NCBI RefSeq assembly: GCF_001640805.2
Contig: NC_066850.1
Span: forward strand, 7,655,631 to 7,719,630
Reading direction: 5' to 3'
Source: Lates calcarifer
Taxonomy: Eukaryota; Chordata; Actinopteri; Centropomidae
DNA length: 64,000 nucleotides
How positions within the stretch are numbered: the stretch's first letter is position 1; each line of letters starts with the position of its first letter. Positions 27,301 through 39,853 of this stretch are shown one piece after another. Both the position numbers and the translations under genes were made by a program. The notes beneath the pieces were generated by a model. It made no database searches. It was given only the letters and a program-made list of their open reading frames with translations, and had not been told where the DNA came from.

Positions 27301-28791
27301 TTTTTGCCAGAGGAAATCCAACAAATTCTAGGTGCCTGGGAACATACTGTACAATATGTGTGAAAATCAGTTAAAATACATCAGCTCTTTTTTTAGGAAT
27401 CCTGGTATTTTTGGTCTAAAATCTCTATAAAAGAGAAGAGCTTGACACGGATGGCTTGTGCAGCTCTTCAGGTGGGTTAAAGTTGACATATCTGAGCATG
27501 AGAAATCGGCACAAGCTTGCAAACAAGACCTTGCCATCGTGCAAGTAGGAAGAAAAAGCGTGATTAGGATTTATGACTGCACTGTTAAGTGTAATTCAAA
27601 GTCAACACCTTGATGGCGTGGTAGAGCGTTTATGCAAACCATCTGATTTGACAGCAAGGATTTGAGTGTCAGACTTGTGACAGACACAGATTTGGCAGTC
27701 ATATCGTCTCACCATCAGCTAATCAGGACACTGTTCATAACATGGCATGTTTGAATTTCTCCTTATTTAATGTATCACATATTAGAGCAGCACCTATATA
27801 TGGTCACTTAGCGCTGCTTTTACCAGTTACATGAATAAATAATTGTTAAATAGGCTAAGATGCTAGGCCATCCATTAAAGCTGCCTGAGTGTTAATACAT
27901 ATATATAGCAACTAGAGTCCTCTAAAAGTTCATGCGTCATATATTTGGTTCTCTCTGGACCCACTGTGGAACATGGCCCAGGAATGGAAAGAAGTCAGTG
28001 TAAATATGCACACATAAATGTACACTAGTGCACTCCGAGAGGGAAGGAAGGCACACACTAACCTTTTTTAATTAGATTAATAAATCAAAAAGGTGGTTGC
28101 CTGTGACGGCTGTAGTCCAATGCCATTCCAGTAAGTCTGCACCAAGCTGCTGTGGTTGGAGCATAATGATTTAACCACACCACCTCCATGTGTATGTTTG
28201 TGCTTGTGTGTGTGTGTGTTTGAGTTTGAGGGGACGGGTTTGGGAAGCAATTCATCTGACTGTGTTTTCCAAAAACTGCCTTCTCTACAAAATGCTGAGG
28301 ATGCGTCTGTTTGGTGTGTGTGTGTATATGTGTGTATATTTATACTCTTATTCCCCTCGCTGCATTCATCAGCAGTTGGTGTAGCAGTGGGTGGCCAATG
28401 AGGTGTTTGGACACCCCGCTCCTCCCCCTCCTGGCCTGACCCCCTCCACAATCAAACTGAGCTCCCAGCTTTTCCTTCACACTCTAAATCCCCTCGTACT
28501 CTTCATCTGTGTTTTTCTTTAAGTTTGACATCATGCTAATGAAGGTTTCCTGTCTGCTGCTGGTTGGCAGCTGCCTGGCTGTCTCAGCAGATAACCCTGG
28601 GAAAACAGCATCATTATTTACATATACATTTATATATTTACTAGCGTAAATAATATTAGGTGTTAATAACAACTCACAGCAGCAGTACAGGAGCAAAGAA
28701 AGGTGTGTACACTGCCTGCCCTCAAGCTGTTTGATAGTAACATGCATAATAAACAGAACTTTGTAATTTCACACACAGGTACACACTGACT

Positions 28792-28900
28792 GCATTAATG
28801 CGCATGCAAGAAACCAGGTTAGTGGGAGAAATCGGGTTAAGACAGGAAATGAGAGAATGTCTTAACCTGTGCTGCAGTAACCTGGTTACTGTAAAAACCC
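28792..28900. mobile_element. Nested inverted-repeat element (MITE-like hairpin)
   Basis: Two perfectly matched inverted pairs are nested. AACCAGGTTA at 28,812-28,821 pairs with TAACCTGGTT at 28,878-28,887, and GGTTAAGACA at 28,835-28,844 pairs with TGTCTTAACC at 28,858-28,867. The left flank carries the palindrome GCATTAATGC (28,792-28,801) followed by GCATGC. The loop is only about 13 bases. No coding sequence is present. The arrangement fits a small non-autonomous DNA transposon of a kind common in fish, or a fold-back element. I could not identify a target-site duplication. Confidence 0.5.
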
Positions 28901-31027
28901 ATGTCTACATGCAGATGGTCAGTAATCAAACTTCTCCTCTATCTGTTGTTTTTTTTTTTTTTTTACCAAAGGGTGACATATTGTAAGTGTTTTAGTGACA
29001 ATTCAGCAACTTGAAGTATTTTTGGACCAATGGCGCAATGAGAGAACAAACTCAGTGTTCGAGCTCACAGTGTTTCCTTACTGTTTGCACATTGAATTTT
29101 ACAAATAGCCTACTGTTCAGCTGTGGAAACCAACTTGTTTACATTCATCTTAGTGTCAGTTTGGTTTAGTTGGACCTGTGATATTTCAAGATTTAGAAAG
29201 AAAAATGTATCAGAGCCAAATAGGGTATTAATTTCTTACTCTACTGTCTTAATGTCCATATTTGCTCAGATTTATCTAGATATATATCGTGCCATTAAAT
29301 TCCCTCCATTTTCTGGGGAAGGTCTCTCTCATATTTCTTGGGGAAAACGTTTTCCTTTTCTGTGTCCATCCAAGTCTGGTAGGTTCTGTTTTTACCCAGT
29401 TTTCAGTTATTACCTTTATGAAAGTGGCTTTGGATTCAAATGCTTTGAATACAGAATCTTTTCATATCTCTCCAGCAGAGCAACAGTGATTTTCTTTTCC
29501 TTCCAATCCAAAATCCAAAATATGTTTCCAACATGTGAAAGCCGTGTATGAAGCCATGTCACATACACGGCAAAGAAACTGAATTTCTCTCAAGAAATCT
29601 CCTCACTGCTGAAAATCAATACCAGTTTTATTGTTAGTGTTTTTTAACTGTGGCTCTGACTATGGAAAAGTGTCTTCTATTTAAAATTTTATTTTTTTGC
29701 CTCCATAAACCCTCCTATTGTGTGAATATGTGATTAAAGATGCACCATTACCCATGCTCCTGGCCCTCCTGCCCACAAACTCCCTCCAGGTGGTAAATCA
29801 GTGAAAATGGGTTCTAAAAATGCAGCCATGGAATTTCATATGGGTCTTTTTACTAAACTAGCTGCTGTAATTGCTTCCGCACACTTCACACTGCCTCACA
29901 CACACTCACACAGCCACTTGCCAGTGCTAATAGACATGTGCACGTAAACATATTCCACCGTGCACAAACAAATATTCTGTACATTATACACAAGCGCCAG
30001 GAAGTGACTCTCTAGGAGGTGCGCACACTTAGCGGCTCTCACAATCAGCTTCCCAATTGCAACTGATGGGTGCAAATCAGGCTGCCATTTACCGCAGTCA
30101 TTGAATTTGTGGAGCACTGACTCACTATCTGATTTTTCCAACTCCCACCATATCGACAGCCACATTCTCGCCTTGAATCCACCATAATAGGTCTGCTGCA
30201 TATGATATAATGGCTTGATAGGCCATAAAGGCCCACTGGGAGAAATGGCTTGCTTTACTCAAAGCTGTATTTCTCCAACAGGGTCAAACCAGTATTAGCT
30301 GTGTGGTGCTAATGGGCTAGCAGCTACAAAAAAACACAGATTATTTCTCCTCTGTGTATTTTTGGTCTCAGTCTCAAAGAGCATTTGGGGTTGATTTGGG
30401 TTTTGAGCAGATATGTTGTGGCATACCATTAGCACTGAAGTATTTAAGAAAAAAAAAAAACATCCTTGTCTTTTCTCCTTAGCCAAAGATAAAGCTTTTT
30501 ATACCTTTTCTTTTAGAGTGTGTATGAGAAGCTGTGTACTCTACCCAGGTGAAGTTGTATTTTTTTGTGCCTGTCCATATGAATCAAGATTTGAAGTATC
30601 TTCTCCAAGGCAGTGATGCAATTTAACGTGAACCTGAGCACCTTATAATAAACTCTGCTGCAGCGTGCAATCAAGTAATTAATTAAATTTTTTCATAACA
30701 AAAGGCAGAGAGATTATGAGAAGCACTCCCATTCAGTTGCAAACAGCACAAACAACCCTCAGAAAAACCCCTCAGTCTGGGTCTGTGCATAAGAAGCACA
30801 CGGTCATGCTCTGCAAAATTGCATCAGACTTTATTTCATTTATATTGATGCATTTCTTTAGGAGCTCTGCCTGGGTAGGATACAAGTGTATTCATCCTCG
30901 GCTGTTTCTTTAAGACCTGCTCTCTGGCAATCACTCAATCAAAGTGTCAAAGTAAGAGGAGAATACTTGTGATGCAATGAATTGCAATCTCTCAAGTAGT
31001 TCTCACTCAGGTCTGTGTGTCTTTCAG

Positions 31028-31152
31028 GAGGACAGTTGGAAAGTCTGATGGAGACCATGAGAGCAGAGATTGCCGCCCAGCCACCTGTGGAAGGATCCTA
31101 CTCCGCACGCCGAGGGGACTACTGCATAGCCAAAGTTTGCTGATGGTGAATG
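31028..31152 (+). CDS. snd1: snd1 coding exon entering the Tudor domain; carries a +1 frameshift
   Basis: The exon follows CTTTCAG and ends GAATG/GTGAGC. It completes the split Gly, then reads [35 protein letters not shown], all good SND1. The next residues should be FADGEW, but the DNA reads AAA-G-TTTGCTGATGGTGAATG. One surplus base (a G at about 31,135) gives Val-Cys-TGA, with the stop at 31,141-31,143. Removing that base restores FADGEW, and the two-base end (TG) joins the G of the next exon to make Trp. The length of 125 nt is one more than phase compatibility needs (124). The shift falls just before the first aromatic-cage Phe of the Tudor domain. A sequencing or assembly error is more likely than a real lesion, because all later exons are intact. 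Confidence 0.93.
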
Positions 31153-31796
31153 GTGAGCAAACATTTTCACAATATTTAAGGGCTTTACATTGACCATAAC
31201 CCATTAGCAATACTCTCCAAAGTGAATCCTGAACTCTGAAGTGCAAACCCTCTCTTGTGACAAATGGAAAAGATAGAGACGCTCCAATCCATCAGATCTG
31301 TACTGGTCAGCGCACACCAGCCACCTTGAATCCTGGTTCTTCATCATTGTCATTGTGAAATTAATTTACAGTCCTTTAGTTAAAGTGGTCTGCCAGCTCA
31401 GTGTTGGGATTGTGCCATAATCCCTGGTTTATTATATCTTCCTATGAATCAGTGTGTGTTTTTAGCAGATACCCTGAGTCCAAGTACCAGAATGTTGGAA
31501 AAAAGTTAAAAAAAAAAAAAAAAAAAGTTGATCTGAGTATCTTGACCTTTAAACATACAATTTATCATTATCTAGAATTATCTGACTCCACAACAACTAA
31601 GATATTACATACAGTTTGGTGAGCTACATATATGTTTGCATGTTTTTTTTCTCTCCCTCTTATGAATACCTGACATTTCATTTTTACCTTGTCTCTATTT
31701 AAGCCTGCGATGCGTTAACTGCAGACACCCACAGGGTGTAATTAGCTCACTGCCACTGCTTTAGCCCTGTAGAATCAGCAGTCGCTTGACAGTAGT

Positions 31797-31842
<46 letters not shown>

Positions 31843-33255
31843 CTTCTTCATCTAGTTCCCACACCGGATGTTGGAAGTTTACAGATGGTCATGGGGACAG
31901 ATAGAAGTCACAGTGATCGAGGCAGGGAGAGAGAGCCTCTATGACAAGAAGGTGACGGCAAAAAAAAAAAAAAAATCACAAAACTGATTAAAAAACCAAA
32001 TGTTCCCCCGACACAGGTGTTCTCCTTCCTTCTTCCTCTTCGTTTTTGGGGGCAAAACTAAAGTTATTCTCTTGCCCTGGCCACCAATAGAAGAAAATGA
32101 AAATGAAACCTTTACTTTCTTTAACCTGTGAGTCATAAAGACGAATGAAGAAGTATGTCTTCTTGTTTATTTCAACAGCAAAACACAAATCCTGCACCAG
32201 GTGGCAAATGTCTGAGATTTTTGTCTTTTTTTTTTGTTTGTTTTTTTTAATTCAGCTTCATATTATTCAGTGAGCTAATTATACTCATGTTCGCATTGTT
32301 CTATGTCCATATTTTTGTATTCTTTGACGCACGTCAGCTTGTTTCATTAGGGGGCTAATTAGAAATTCGTCCCCTTTCAAGGCCTTTTAGTACACCACAG
32401 AGCCAGAGTGAAAGAAAGGGAAAAACCTCTGTTCATCAGTCACTCGCACTTTGTCTCTCACTCTTTTTCTCCCCCTTGCTCTCTGCACTCGGTGCTGTTC
32501 TTTATGTCTTCCTGTTAATCGCTTATTCGGTTTTAACTTTGTTCTCTTGTCTCTCTCTTTGCCCATGTGGGCCTAATTATTTGGCCCTCTCCTGCTGTCC
32601 TTGGTTCGCAGCCAATTTGTCTTTCCTCACTCTCATTTGTTTGTCGGAGCTGAGAGTCAGACAAGTGATGGTCAGATGAAGAGACACTTCCTAAATTGAA
32701 CTGAGGAAAACATGCTCCTCTGTAGCTTCCACATAGATTCATAAGAAAACTTGATGTTGCTTTTCCTTTAATTTATCAATCTCATTGTCCTTGAAATATC
32801 AGGTTTATTTTAATTCAACCTCTTCCTGCCAAATGTGCTAGAAATCAAACCTTAAAAAGTGAAACTGCTGGGGTTTTGTGATTAGCAGTAATGCACTAAA
32901 GTTATTTGCTACAAGGCAAAAATAGGTTTAAATTTCTGTCCTTTATTGCAAAGAGGCCTCTGTGCAATTTCACAGCCCTGCTATGTCCTGATAGATCCCC
33001 TCTGCCCCCCCGCCCTTCACTCCCCCGGCCTGCTCATCCTCACCTGCTCCTCTCCCACGATCACATCAGACAGATCCTCCAACACCTTCTCTCCAGGGAA
33101 ATAAGCATGGAATCATTTACTCATCTCCTTTTCCTCTTGTGCCCTCTGTCTTCATCTCTGTTTCCCTCTGCTCTATTCTCTCTCTCTCTCGCCCCCCCAC
33201 CGCCCCTTCTCCTCATCTTTCTCTATCTCTTTCAATTATTCTTTTGCTGCTGCAG
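31153..33255 (+). other. snd1: snd1 intron (2.1 kb)
   Basis: Starts GTGAGC and ends in a TTTTGCTGCTGCAG acceptor after a long C/T-rich tract (33,000-33,250). It holds a poly-A run near 31,508, a CA microsatellite at 31,798 and a second poly-A run near 31,960. Nothing coding was seen. Confidence 0.93.
31798..31841. repeat. (CA)22 microsatellite
   Basis: About 22 uninterrupted CA units within a snd1 intron. Confidence 0.96.
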
Positions 33256-33325
33256 GTACAGAGCCAGAGTGGAGAAAGTTGAGTCTCCGGCAAAGGTTCA
33301 TGTCTTCTACATCGACTATGGCAAC
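33256..33325 (+). CDS. snd1: snd1 coding exon: Tudor domain core
   Basis: Seventy bases between GCTGCAG and GCAAC/GTGAGT. The first G completes Trp from the previous exon. The peptide then reads [23 protein letters not shown] and ends in phase 0. This is the heart of the Tudor domain, which binds symmetrically dimethylated arginine on partners such as Sm or Piwi-type proteins (known for the family). Of the four cage aromatics (Phe740, Tyr746, Tyr763, Tyr766 in human 910-residue numbering), the three Tyr are encoded here with correct spacing: the first Tyr, and both Tyr of FYIDYGN. The Phe lies in the previous exon. Asp and Asn of the DYGN motif are also kept. Confidence 0.97.
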
Positions 33326-33374
33326 GTGAGTAACTTTGTGACCACAAATTTTGACTGTGTGCGCATGTGTGACA

Positions 33375-33414
<40 letters not shown>

Positions 33415-35724
33415 TGGGGGGGGGGTGTTATAGCCAAACCCACAGCCAGAGGCAATCTAGTATCTGAAAAGGGATTTCTTCTCTTTTTCTTGCATCTATT
33501 CAGACACCAGTTGTTTGCTTATTTCCATGTTCAAAGCAGCCTAACAGCCTTTATGTATCCTTTCAGCTTGAGTTTTTTTAGGACAAATAGGATGCAACCT
33601 TGTTTGTTTTCCATCTATTGTTTATGACTGAAGCAAAGAGTGCAACTGAGTATATCATTTTTATTCCTTTTTATACCACCGACGGAAGCAGAACTCCCCC
33701 TCTATCTGGGTCTCATTCTTTTGTTGTTGTTGTTGTTTTTTTTTACTCTGCGATGACGAAGACACTCCGTCTCAGTCCTTGTGAGTGCGTTGTTGTCTGT
33801 ATTTCTACCCACGTGCATACGCATGCTTGCATCACCAAGTGGCTCATGCAGCCAACCCCTGGCCTGCGGGACATTTCCCATGATGCAGCGGAGCGGCACA
33901 GTGTGTGACTGACCTCAGAGAGAGGGGACAGCTCGAGGTTTGGCTGGCAGACGCGATGCGTCCTGGCATGTTGCTGAAAGTGTGATTCTCCGAGGCCGAC
34001 CTGGCACACAAAAAATAAAACAATATAAAAAACGGAGCTGATACCTACCTCATTCTCTGTAGTTTTGCGTCACTTTGTGTTGAGTCACTCTGGCCTTGAT
34101 TTCATGCTGCTGTGTCATGAGCTATTACTTAGTAATACTGCCACCTGTCTCAGGTGCAACTCAGTACCTGAATTATTATGTGATCATTAGCAAACACAGC
34201 AGAGCACTTTTGTCTTCCATTTTTAAGGCCCACATTTACAGTGCTGTCAAAATCTAATATGGCACCGATAAATTTTAACCTTCTAATCCATAATAAATGT
34301 TGAAGGTATTCTCTGTCTAGACTGTACAGTCCAATGAACACATTAACCTAAGATATAGGGGTCATTAAATTAACTCCCCTCTTCCAACAGCTCTATTTGT
34401 CTGACTTTCCGCCACTGTGTTCTCCCTGTAAGTAGCCTATGGTGATCAGGGATTGATGATTACTCTCATTGGCTTATACGTGTCAGGATGTCTTCGCCTA
34501 AATGCTTCATGTTTCATACTGTAGCAATGTGAATTTTGTTTAAATTTGGGAACAGAGCCAAACTAGAGCGCTGAACTTGTAATCGGTAGTAGTGAACAAT
34601 ACATCCTCAGGGCTTTAAAACAAACAGAGTTGTTTTATCAGGTTGTAAATGCAGGTAAACATGTCATTTCAAAGATTATGAATTCATAAAATGTGATGCC
34701 TGTAATCATTACACAGTTAAACTGGGGTTACTGTCTCTGTTAAGTGCTTTTTTTTTTATAATAATATACTATGAATGCACGCTGTTATGTAGCACTGGAA
34801 TGCTTCTGAATACACTGTACTCGGAGACACGGTACCACTGGCAACTTTTTACATCCTACTCATTTTGGGGTGTTTTCTAACCTGGCAAGTCTGCTGACTA
34901 TCAACCCGACGACTATTGTCATTTTTACTCTTTCTTTACTTTTAGCTTGTAGCTGAGCTAGACAGCAGATGGAGCTTAGTGAAAGGGGCTTCAGTAGAAA
35001 CAGCTGTGAGATGAATGGTAAGGTGACATATACAAGCATGCAGCCCATAAGCTACAAAATGGCATCTGTCCTTCTTTTCACAGTTGTAAACTATCATCGT
35101 TAAAGTGACACACGGATTGAAGAATTGATTCAGAATCGAGGAAATGTAGAATTACATGACAGGCAACAGGATGAATTAGAGCCAGAGTTTTGTTGAGTTT
35201 TGTTTAAGAATGTCCTTCACTTACAGAGGCATTTGATTTAAGAGGTGCTTTCTGTAACGTCAGAAATTCAGGAAGTAAACTTTCATTACAAGCTTTTGAC
35301 AACCTTGTTCCATTTTTCTGTTTTATTATCTGAATCCTTATTGAACAAGCCAGACATTTCTCCCTACATCCGCCTCAACTTCTTTTAGTGTAGTTGTAGC
35401 AAGAGATAGTCTGTCATGTTTACTTAGACACAGTCATCATCACGAACAAACACTCCAGTTGCTGTTGAGCTTCACTTCACGGTCTCAAACCCTCCAACTC
35501 ATAAATCAAATCATTTCCAAAGAGTAAATATTTTAAACCATGAACTCAGACTTTAATACCTTTACACCTACAGTATTTGCACATAGTATTACAGCCTGAG
35601 TGAAAAACAAATGTCACTGTGTTTCAACGTTTGGTTGCACAGATCAACATCATGCGGGCTGTTTTGAAAAATGTTCTATATCTTGGTCTGATTTCTGTCC
35701 CTCCTTCATCCCCCCTCCCCTCAG
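33326..35724 (+). other. snd1: snd1 intron (2.4 kb)
   Basis: Starts GTGAGTAA and ends CCCCTCAG. A long GT repeat lies about 50 bp inside the donor. Further in are a TTG repeat (about 33,722-33,740) and otherwise unremarkable sequence with no convincing open frame. Confidence 0.94.
33377..33427. repeat. (GT)18 microsatellite plus G run
   Basis: About 18 GT units (33,377-33,413), then GGTGGGGGGGGGG. It starts about 51 bases downstream of the splice donor of the Tudor-core exon. UG repeats in introns are bound by TDP-43 and CELF-type proteins, so the tract could influence splicing of this exon. That is inference. Confidence 0.95.
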
Positions 35725-35838
35725 AGAGAAGTTGTGTCGTCCACCCGTCTGGCTGCCATCCCCCCTGCCTTCAGCATCAGGACCCTGCCAGCACAGGCCA
35801 CCGAGTATACCTTCGCCTTCATCCAGGTCCCACAGGAC
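35725..35838 (+). CDS. snd1: snd1 coding exon: end of Tudor, start of SN5 C-terminal part
   Basis: Exactly 38 codons, phase 0 to phase 0, between CCCCTCAG and CAGGAC/GTAAGT. It reads [38 protein letters not shown]. The RE directly continues the DYGN motif of the preceding exon, giving the usual DYGNRE of SND1. The LPAQATEY segment is the strongly conserved return into the split nuclease-like fold. An alternative AG two bases later (35,725-35,726) would break the frame, so the start at 35,725 is preferred. Confidence 0.97.
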
Positions 35839-38800
35839 GTAAGTGCACGGGCGAGCACGCGCGCCGGGCGGCAGAGATATGTGTCGCAGCTGAAAGCTTC
35901 AAAATTAACTTGGAGATATCAACTTCTTCAGTCTCATTTTCTGCCAGCTTTCGAAAGTTGACTTTCCTGGCAAGACATAAAAACTGTTTGAGTTTCACTT
36001 ATCGCACGAGGTGATAAGTCTGTAACTGACAGACAGGGTCGAGTTTTCATTCCCAGCAAGTGTTAGTGAAAATTGTGCTCATACATTATGCATGTAGTAC
36101 AAAGCTGACAGAGAGCAATGACAAACACCAAGCCATTGATTTACTTGGTTGCAAAAAATTAGAGAATAATGACATAGTAGCACAGAGACATAAATGTTTT
36201 ATGAACAGTTTGATAACATATACTATATTTCCTCAGCAGTAGTAGTAACTAGCATTCTATAGCTAGATACAAACATCCAGGTACTTAATGTGTTTGTGCA
36301 TTAATGTCCATCTGATAGCCGAGCAACAGTAACTGTTTTTTCTGCAGCCCTAATCTTCTTGTTTACATCCCAGTGTATTTACTCAACCCCCTGTGTGTGT
36401 TTGCCTCTGTGTGTGCGAGTGACTGTGTTTTGAGTGTGTGTCAGGAGGTCAGCTCACTGGTAGCATCCTGAGCCAGCAGCATCCAGAATAGTTCTCTGGC
36501 ATGTGCCTGGTTGGAGCAGTGCTTAAGCCCCGTCTTTAATTGGTTGTGTGTGCGTGCCTTCAGGAGTGTGCTAGTTTAAACTGAATTTGTTCCACTTTGC
36601 ATGTTTGTAATGTCCTTTCAAAGTATTTTACGTTACTATGACAACTGGCAACCGGCTGTTAGATGTCATGATCATTAGCAGTGTGCTTTTCATATGCTGA
36701 TTTTGATATTTATTGTTTATTTCTTCTTTTTATAATACAAAACATAACACATAATATAGTTAAAGTGATTGAATTGTTTTCCAGGAATCACTTTCCTTAA
36801 CAGTGTGAGATGGGGCATAAGAGCTATACAGACGTGTAGGATTGTTTGGTCTTGGTTTTCTACTTATTCTGCTTATGCTATTCTAGCTCATTTATGTGGT
36901 GAAGGACCAGTAACAACATGAACCTCAACATTATTGAATCCTAAATCATTATTTATCATTACATTTCAAAAGATTTATTGTTACTGTGCTTTCACTTAAA
37001 TACAAGACTGTTTTTCCAACAGAATTTGAACCCACCGGCCTCTAACTGTACATCACTCACTCAGTTCAGTGGCTCAGTGGAAGCTGTTTGTGCAGACATC
37101 AGTGTGTGTGTGTGTTTGTGTGTGAGCTAGTACTGCCTGCGTGCATGCTGTCACCTGTCTCATGAGTCAGTGTCTCCTGAAGGATGAAGTGGCCCATCTG
37201 TTGGTCCAGCCCAGGGGACACAGGCATCACCTACACTTTACAGCCCCCAGACATACACACCACACACACACACGCACACACAAGGCTATACCACATGTTG
37301 CAAGCTGACACGCACCTTCCACCCCTCCTTCTCACTCTTCCTCTGTCACTCTGCATCTGTCTAACTCTTACCCCGTTCTTTCTATTTTCTCTTGGTTTTC
37401 CTTTCATGTGTTTGCCGTCTGCTTTGTCTGAAGCTTTTTACTGTGTCACTCACACTGACAGCATGGTGCCCCACTTGTGCTGTGCCTTTGCTGCTGCACA
37501 TAGGCAAGGTTGTTGCTTTTGTCTCTCAACCTGCCACCCGATGCCCTGCACAAAATGTCTGTCTTTGCAAGTTACACGGCTTAAAATCTTTCTTTTCGCA
37601 ACACCAAAACTCTGCCAGTAGGACGAGATCATTCTGCTGCTTTCCAGTGCAGTTTTATAAGCTGTTCCATAAAGTGACAATATCTTCAAAAAATGTCAGT
37701 TTTGTAGGAAAAACACTCACACACAGCACATGTTATTTCCATGCTATGTAAGTGTAGCAGTTACTTCCATCCTACAGCATCTTTTGCACTATTGAATCCA
37801 GTTTTATTGCGGATGTTGGGACCTCTGAGCTGCCTGCTCTCAGGACACCCTGCCACTTCTTTATTATGCCTCCTCAGCTAATTGAAGGAAGAACTTTATG
37901 CCAAGAGTGCGCTTGTAAAATAGATCAACAACAGAATAAATTCTAAAAAAATGCCACATAAAAAAACACACAATAGCCACTCCATGATCGCACTGGTTTG
38001 TAAACAAATGGAAAAAAACACTCAGATTAAAAGGTTGCTGGAGGTTACGCATATTTCCTTTTTTTGCTCATTTGCATTACTTCTAACACACCACCGTCTA
38101 CCATCATTTCTACTGAAATTTGTCTCTTTCCCCCTCTCGGGACTAAATGCTCGGTCAGATTTGTTGTCTACAGAGTTCTTAAACAGATGCTTTGTGTCAA
38201 AGTGAAGTTACACACTAATGCATTTGAGAGGTTTGGCTTAAACATGTCAAAAGAAAAAGGTTTTGCAGAAAAAAACTGCATTTCTCAAAGAAGGTATCAA
38301 AGTATAAAGTAGTGGTGCTGAAATTTGAGAAGTCAAATCGGCTCAAGTGTTGAATATTTTCTAAAGAAAAAAAAAACATCCAGTTCGACTGATTGACAGT
38401 AAGTAAAGTTGAAATATGTTAGCCTAACACGTCAGTGTTTTAACCAGGTCTGTTCTCCACATATGGTCGACAAGAGAGGGTCACTAGGAGGCTCTCATTA
38501 ATTTTGTATTGCCCCCTCACCAGTGTCAGTGCATTCTTGTTCAGTAATACTCTCTCCCTGTGTTCTTCTCTCTCCTCCTGTGTCTGCCGTCTCTCTCTCT
38601 CTTTCTCTCTGTCACGCACAAACTCTTCCTCTGCCTCGCTCTCTCTCTCCCTCTTGCCCCTGAGCTCCCCTGCAGCGCCTGTGACAAGCTGACCAGGGGG
38701 AGAGCGGGGACAAAAAGGCCCTTAGTTTTTGTGCCTTGAACAAGCCTCCCTGCCCACACATGCTCACACACACGCACGCACGCACACACACACACCAGAC

Positions 38801-39649
38801 ATGCACATACCCAAGGGCGGCTAGCTCGAAGGGGGTTGCCATGGAGACAAGACCAGGGCGAGAAAGAAGGGAAGCCAAGAGATGGATGGTGTAAGGGGAG
38901 GGATGGACGATGGCCAGGGACCGATTTTTGTTTTTAAGTGTCTCCCTGCCTTTGAAGAAGCAGCAGCTCCCTTGTTTTTTTTTTGTTTGTTTTTTTTGTT
39001 TTTTTTTTTTTTGCTTTTTCGCCCCGACTGCCGGAGGACGTGAGGTCAGGACTGCAATCGCAGCTGTTCCACCTCCTCCTCCACCATGTGTTCAATCAGA
39101 TACCGGCCTTTCACATTCAAGAAGGTTAGGGATAAGAAAGGGTGAGGTAACTAGCTGAAGAATGAGAAGAAAAGAGACAGGATGAGGGGGAGGAGGAGGC
39201 GGAGGGCAGGTGAGAGTCAGACCATTAGATAGTTCTGCCAGAAACTAAAATCTCTTGAACTGGTTGAGTAGATAATTGCTGTGCTATAAAAACAACTGAC
39301 AGACTGCTGTGTGAGTGATCATGTAATTGTTATTGATTGGTGAATGATGTGTATGATTGCGTTCTTACTGAACCCCTTGCCAAGAATGGTCTGATGTAAT
39401 CACAGTTAAATTTATGCATATTTAGTGTGTTTGCATGTCTGTGTGTGTGTATGTCTGTCTGTTTAGGAATCATCAGTGATAACATGCTAATTATCCCTTC
39501 ACTTTTCTTCCTGACACTTTCCCTTCCTTCTCTTCCATTATCTCCTCAATCATTTTTCCCTCTTTGATCACACCATCTATTACTGCCCCATTTACTCTCC
39601 TTCTCTTACTTCCTATTCCCATCCCTTATCAACCTCTCTCTCTCTTCAG
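35839..39649 (+). other. snd1: snd1 intron (3.8 kb)
   Basis: Starts GTAAGTGC and ends CTCTTCAG. It contains short CA/TG tracts, CT-rich runs at 38.54-38.66 kb and a poly-T block at 38,976-39,013. No coding signal. Open frames of 119 and 145 codons near 37.2-37.7 kb are chance. Confidence 0.94.
38976..39013. repeat. Poly-T tract with single interruptions
   Basis: About 38 bases, almost all T with isolated G, in a snd1 intron. On the - strand this is an A-rich tail, as left by a retroposed element, but no recognisable element body adjoins it. Confidence 0.85.
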
Positions 39650-39853
39650 GAGGACGCCCGTGCAGACGTGGTGGACTGCGTGGTGCGGGACATCCAGAAC
39701 AGCCAGTGCCTGTTGAACGTGGAGTATTCGGGTGCCACCTGCCCACACGTCACGATACAGTTCGGAGACACCAAGGACGACGTGGGCCTCGGCCTGGTCA
39801 AAGAGGGTTTGGTCATGGTGGACATCCGCAAGGAAAAGCACCTGCAGAAGATG
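39650..39853 (+). CDS. snd1: snd1 coding exon: SN5 C-terminal part
   Basis: Sixty-eight codons, phase 0 to phase 0, between TCTTCAG and AAGATG/GTGAGC. It begins [16 protein letters not shown], continues [20 protein letters not shown], and ends [39 protein letters not shown] and [15 protein letters not shown] sequences are diagnostic of the last nuclease-like domain of SND1, which lacks the catalytic residues of true staphylococcal nuclease (family knowledge). No frame break or rare feature was seen. The preceding exon ends QVPQD, so the junction reads QVPQD-EDAR, as expected for the family. Confidence 0.98.

Larger units (their letters stand above)
16929..31027 (+). other. snd1: snd1 intron (14.1 kb)
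   Basis: The intron begins GTACAG and ends with a CTTTCAG acceptor. Apart from a dispersed LINE/SINE-like repeat (20.36-20.85 kb), a hairpin element (28.79-28.90 kb) and small microsatellites, it is AT-rich unique sequence. A 142-codon open frame at 29,123-29,551 (+) shows no recognisable domain and is probably chance. Around 18.17-18.26 kb a TAATTAATTAATT-type tract lies in otherwise non-repetitive sequence and may be regulatory. Confidence 0.92.

Noticed and set aside
29123..29551. 142-codon open frame (+)
   Set aside because: Phe/Ser-rich translation of T-rich intron sequence with no recognisable motif.
31132..31152. Alternative splice donor (AAA/GTTTGC) that would avoid the stop in the frameshifted exon
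   Set aside because: Joining at that point to the next acceptor gives GTA CAG AGC .. TGA, out of frame. The donor is also weak.
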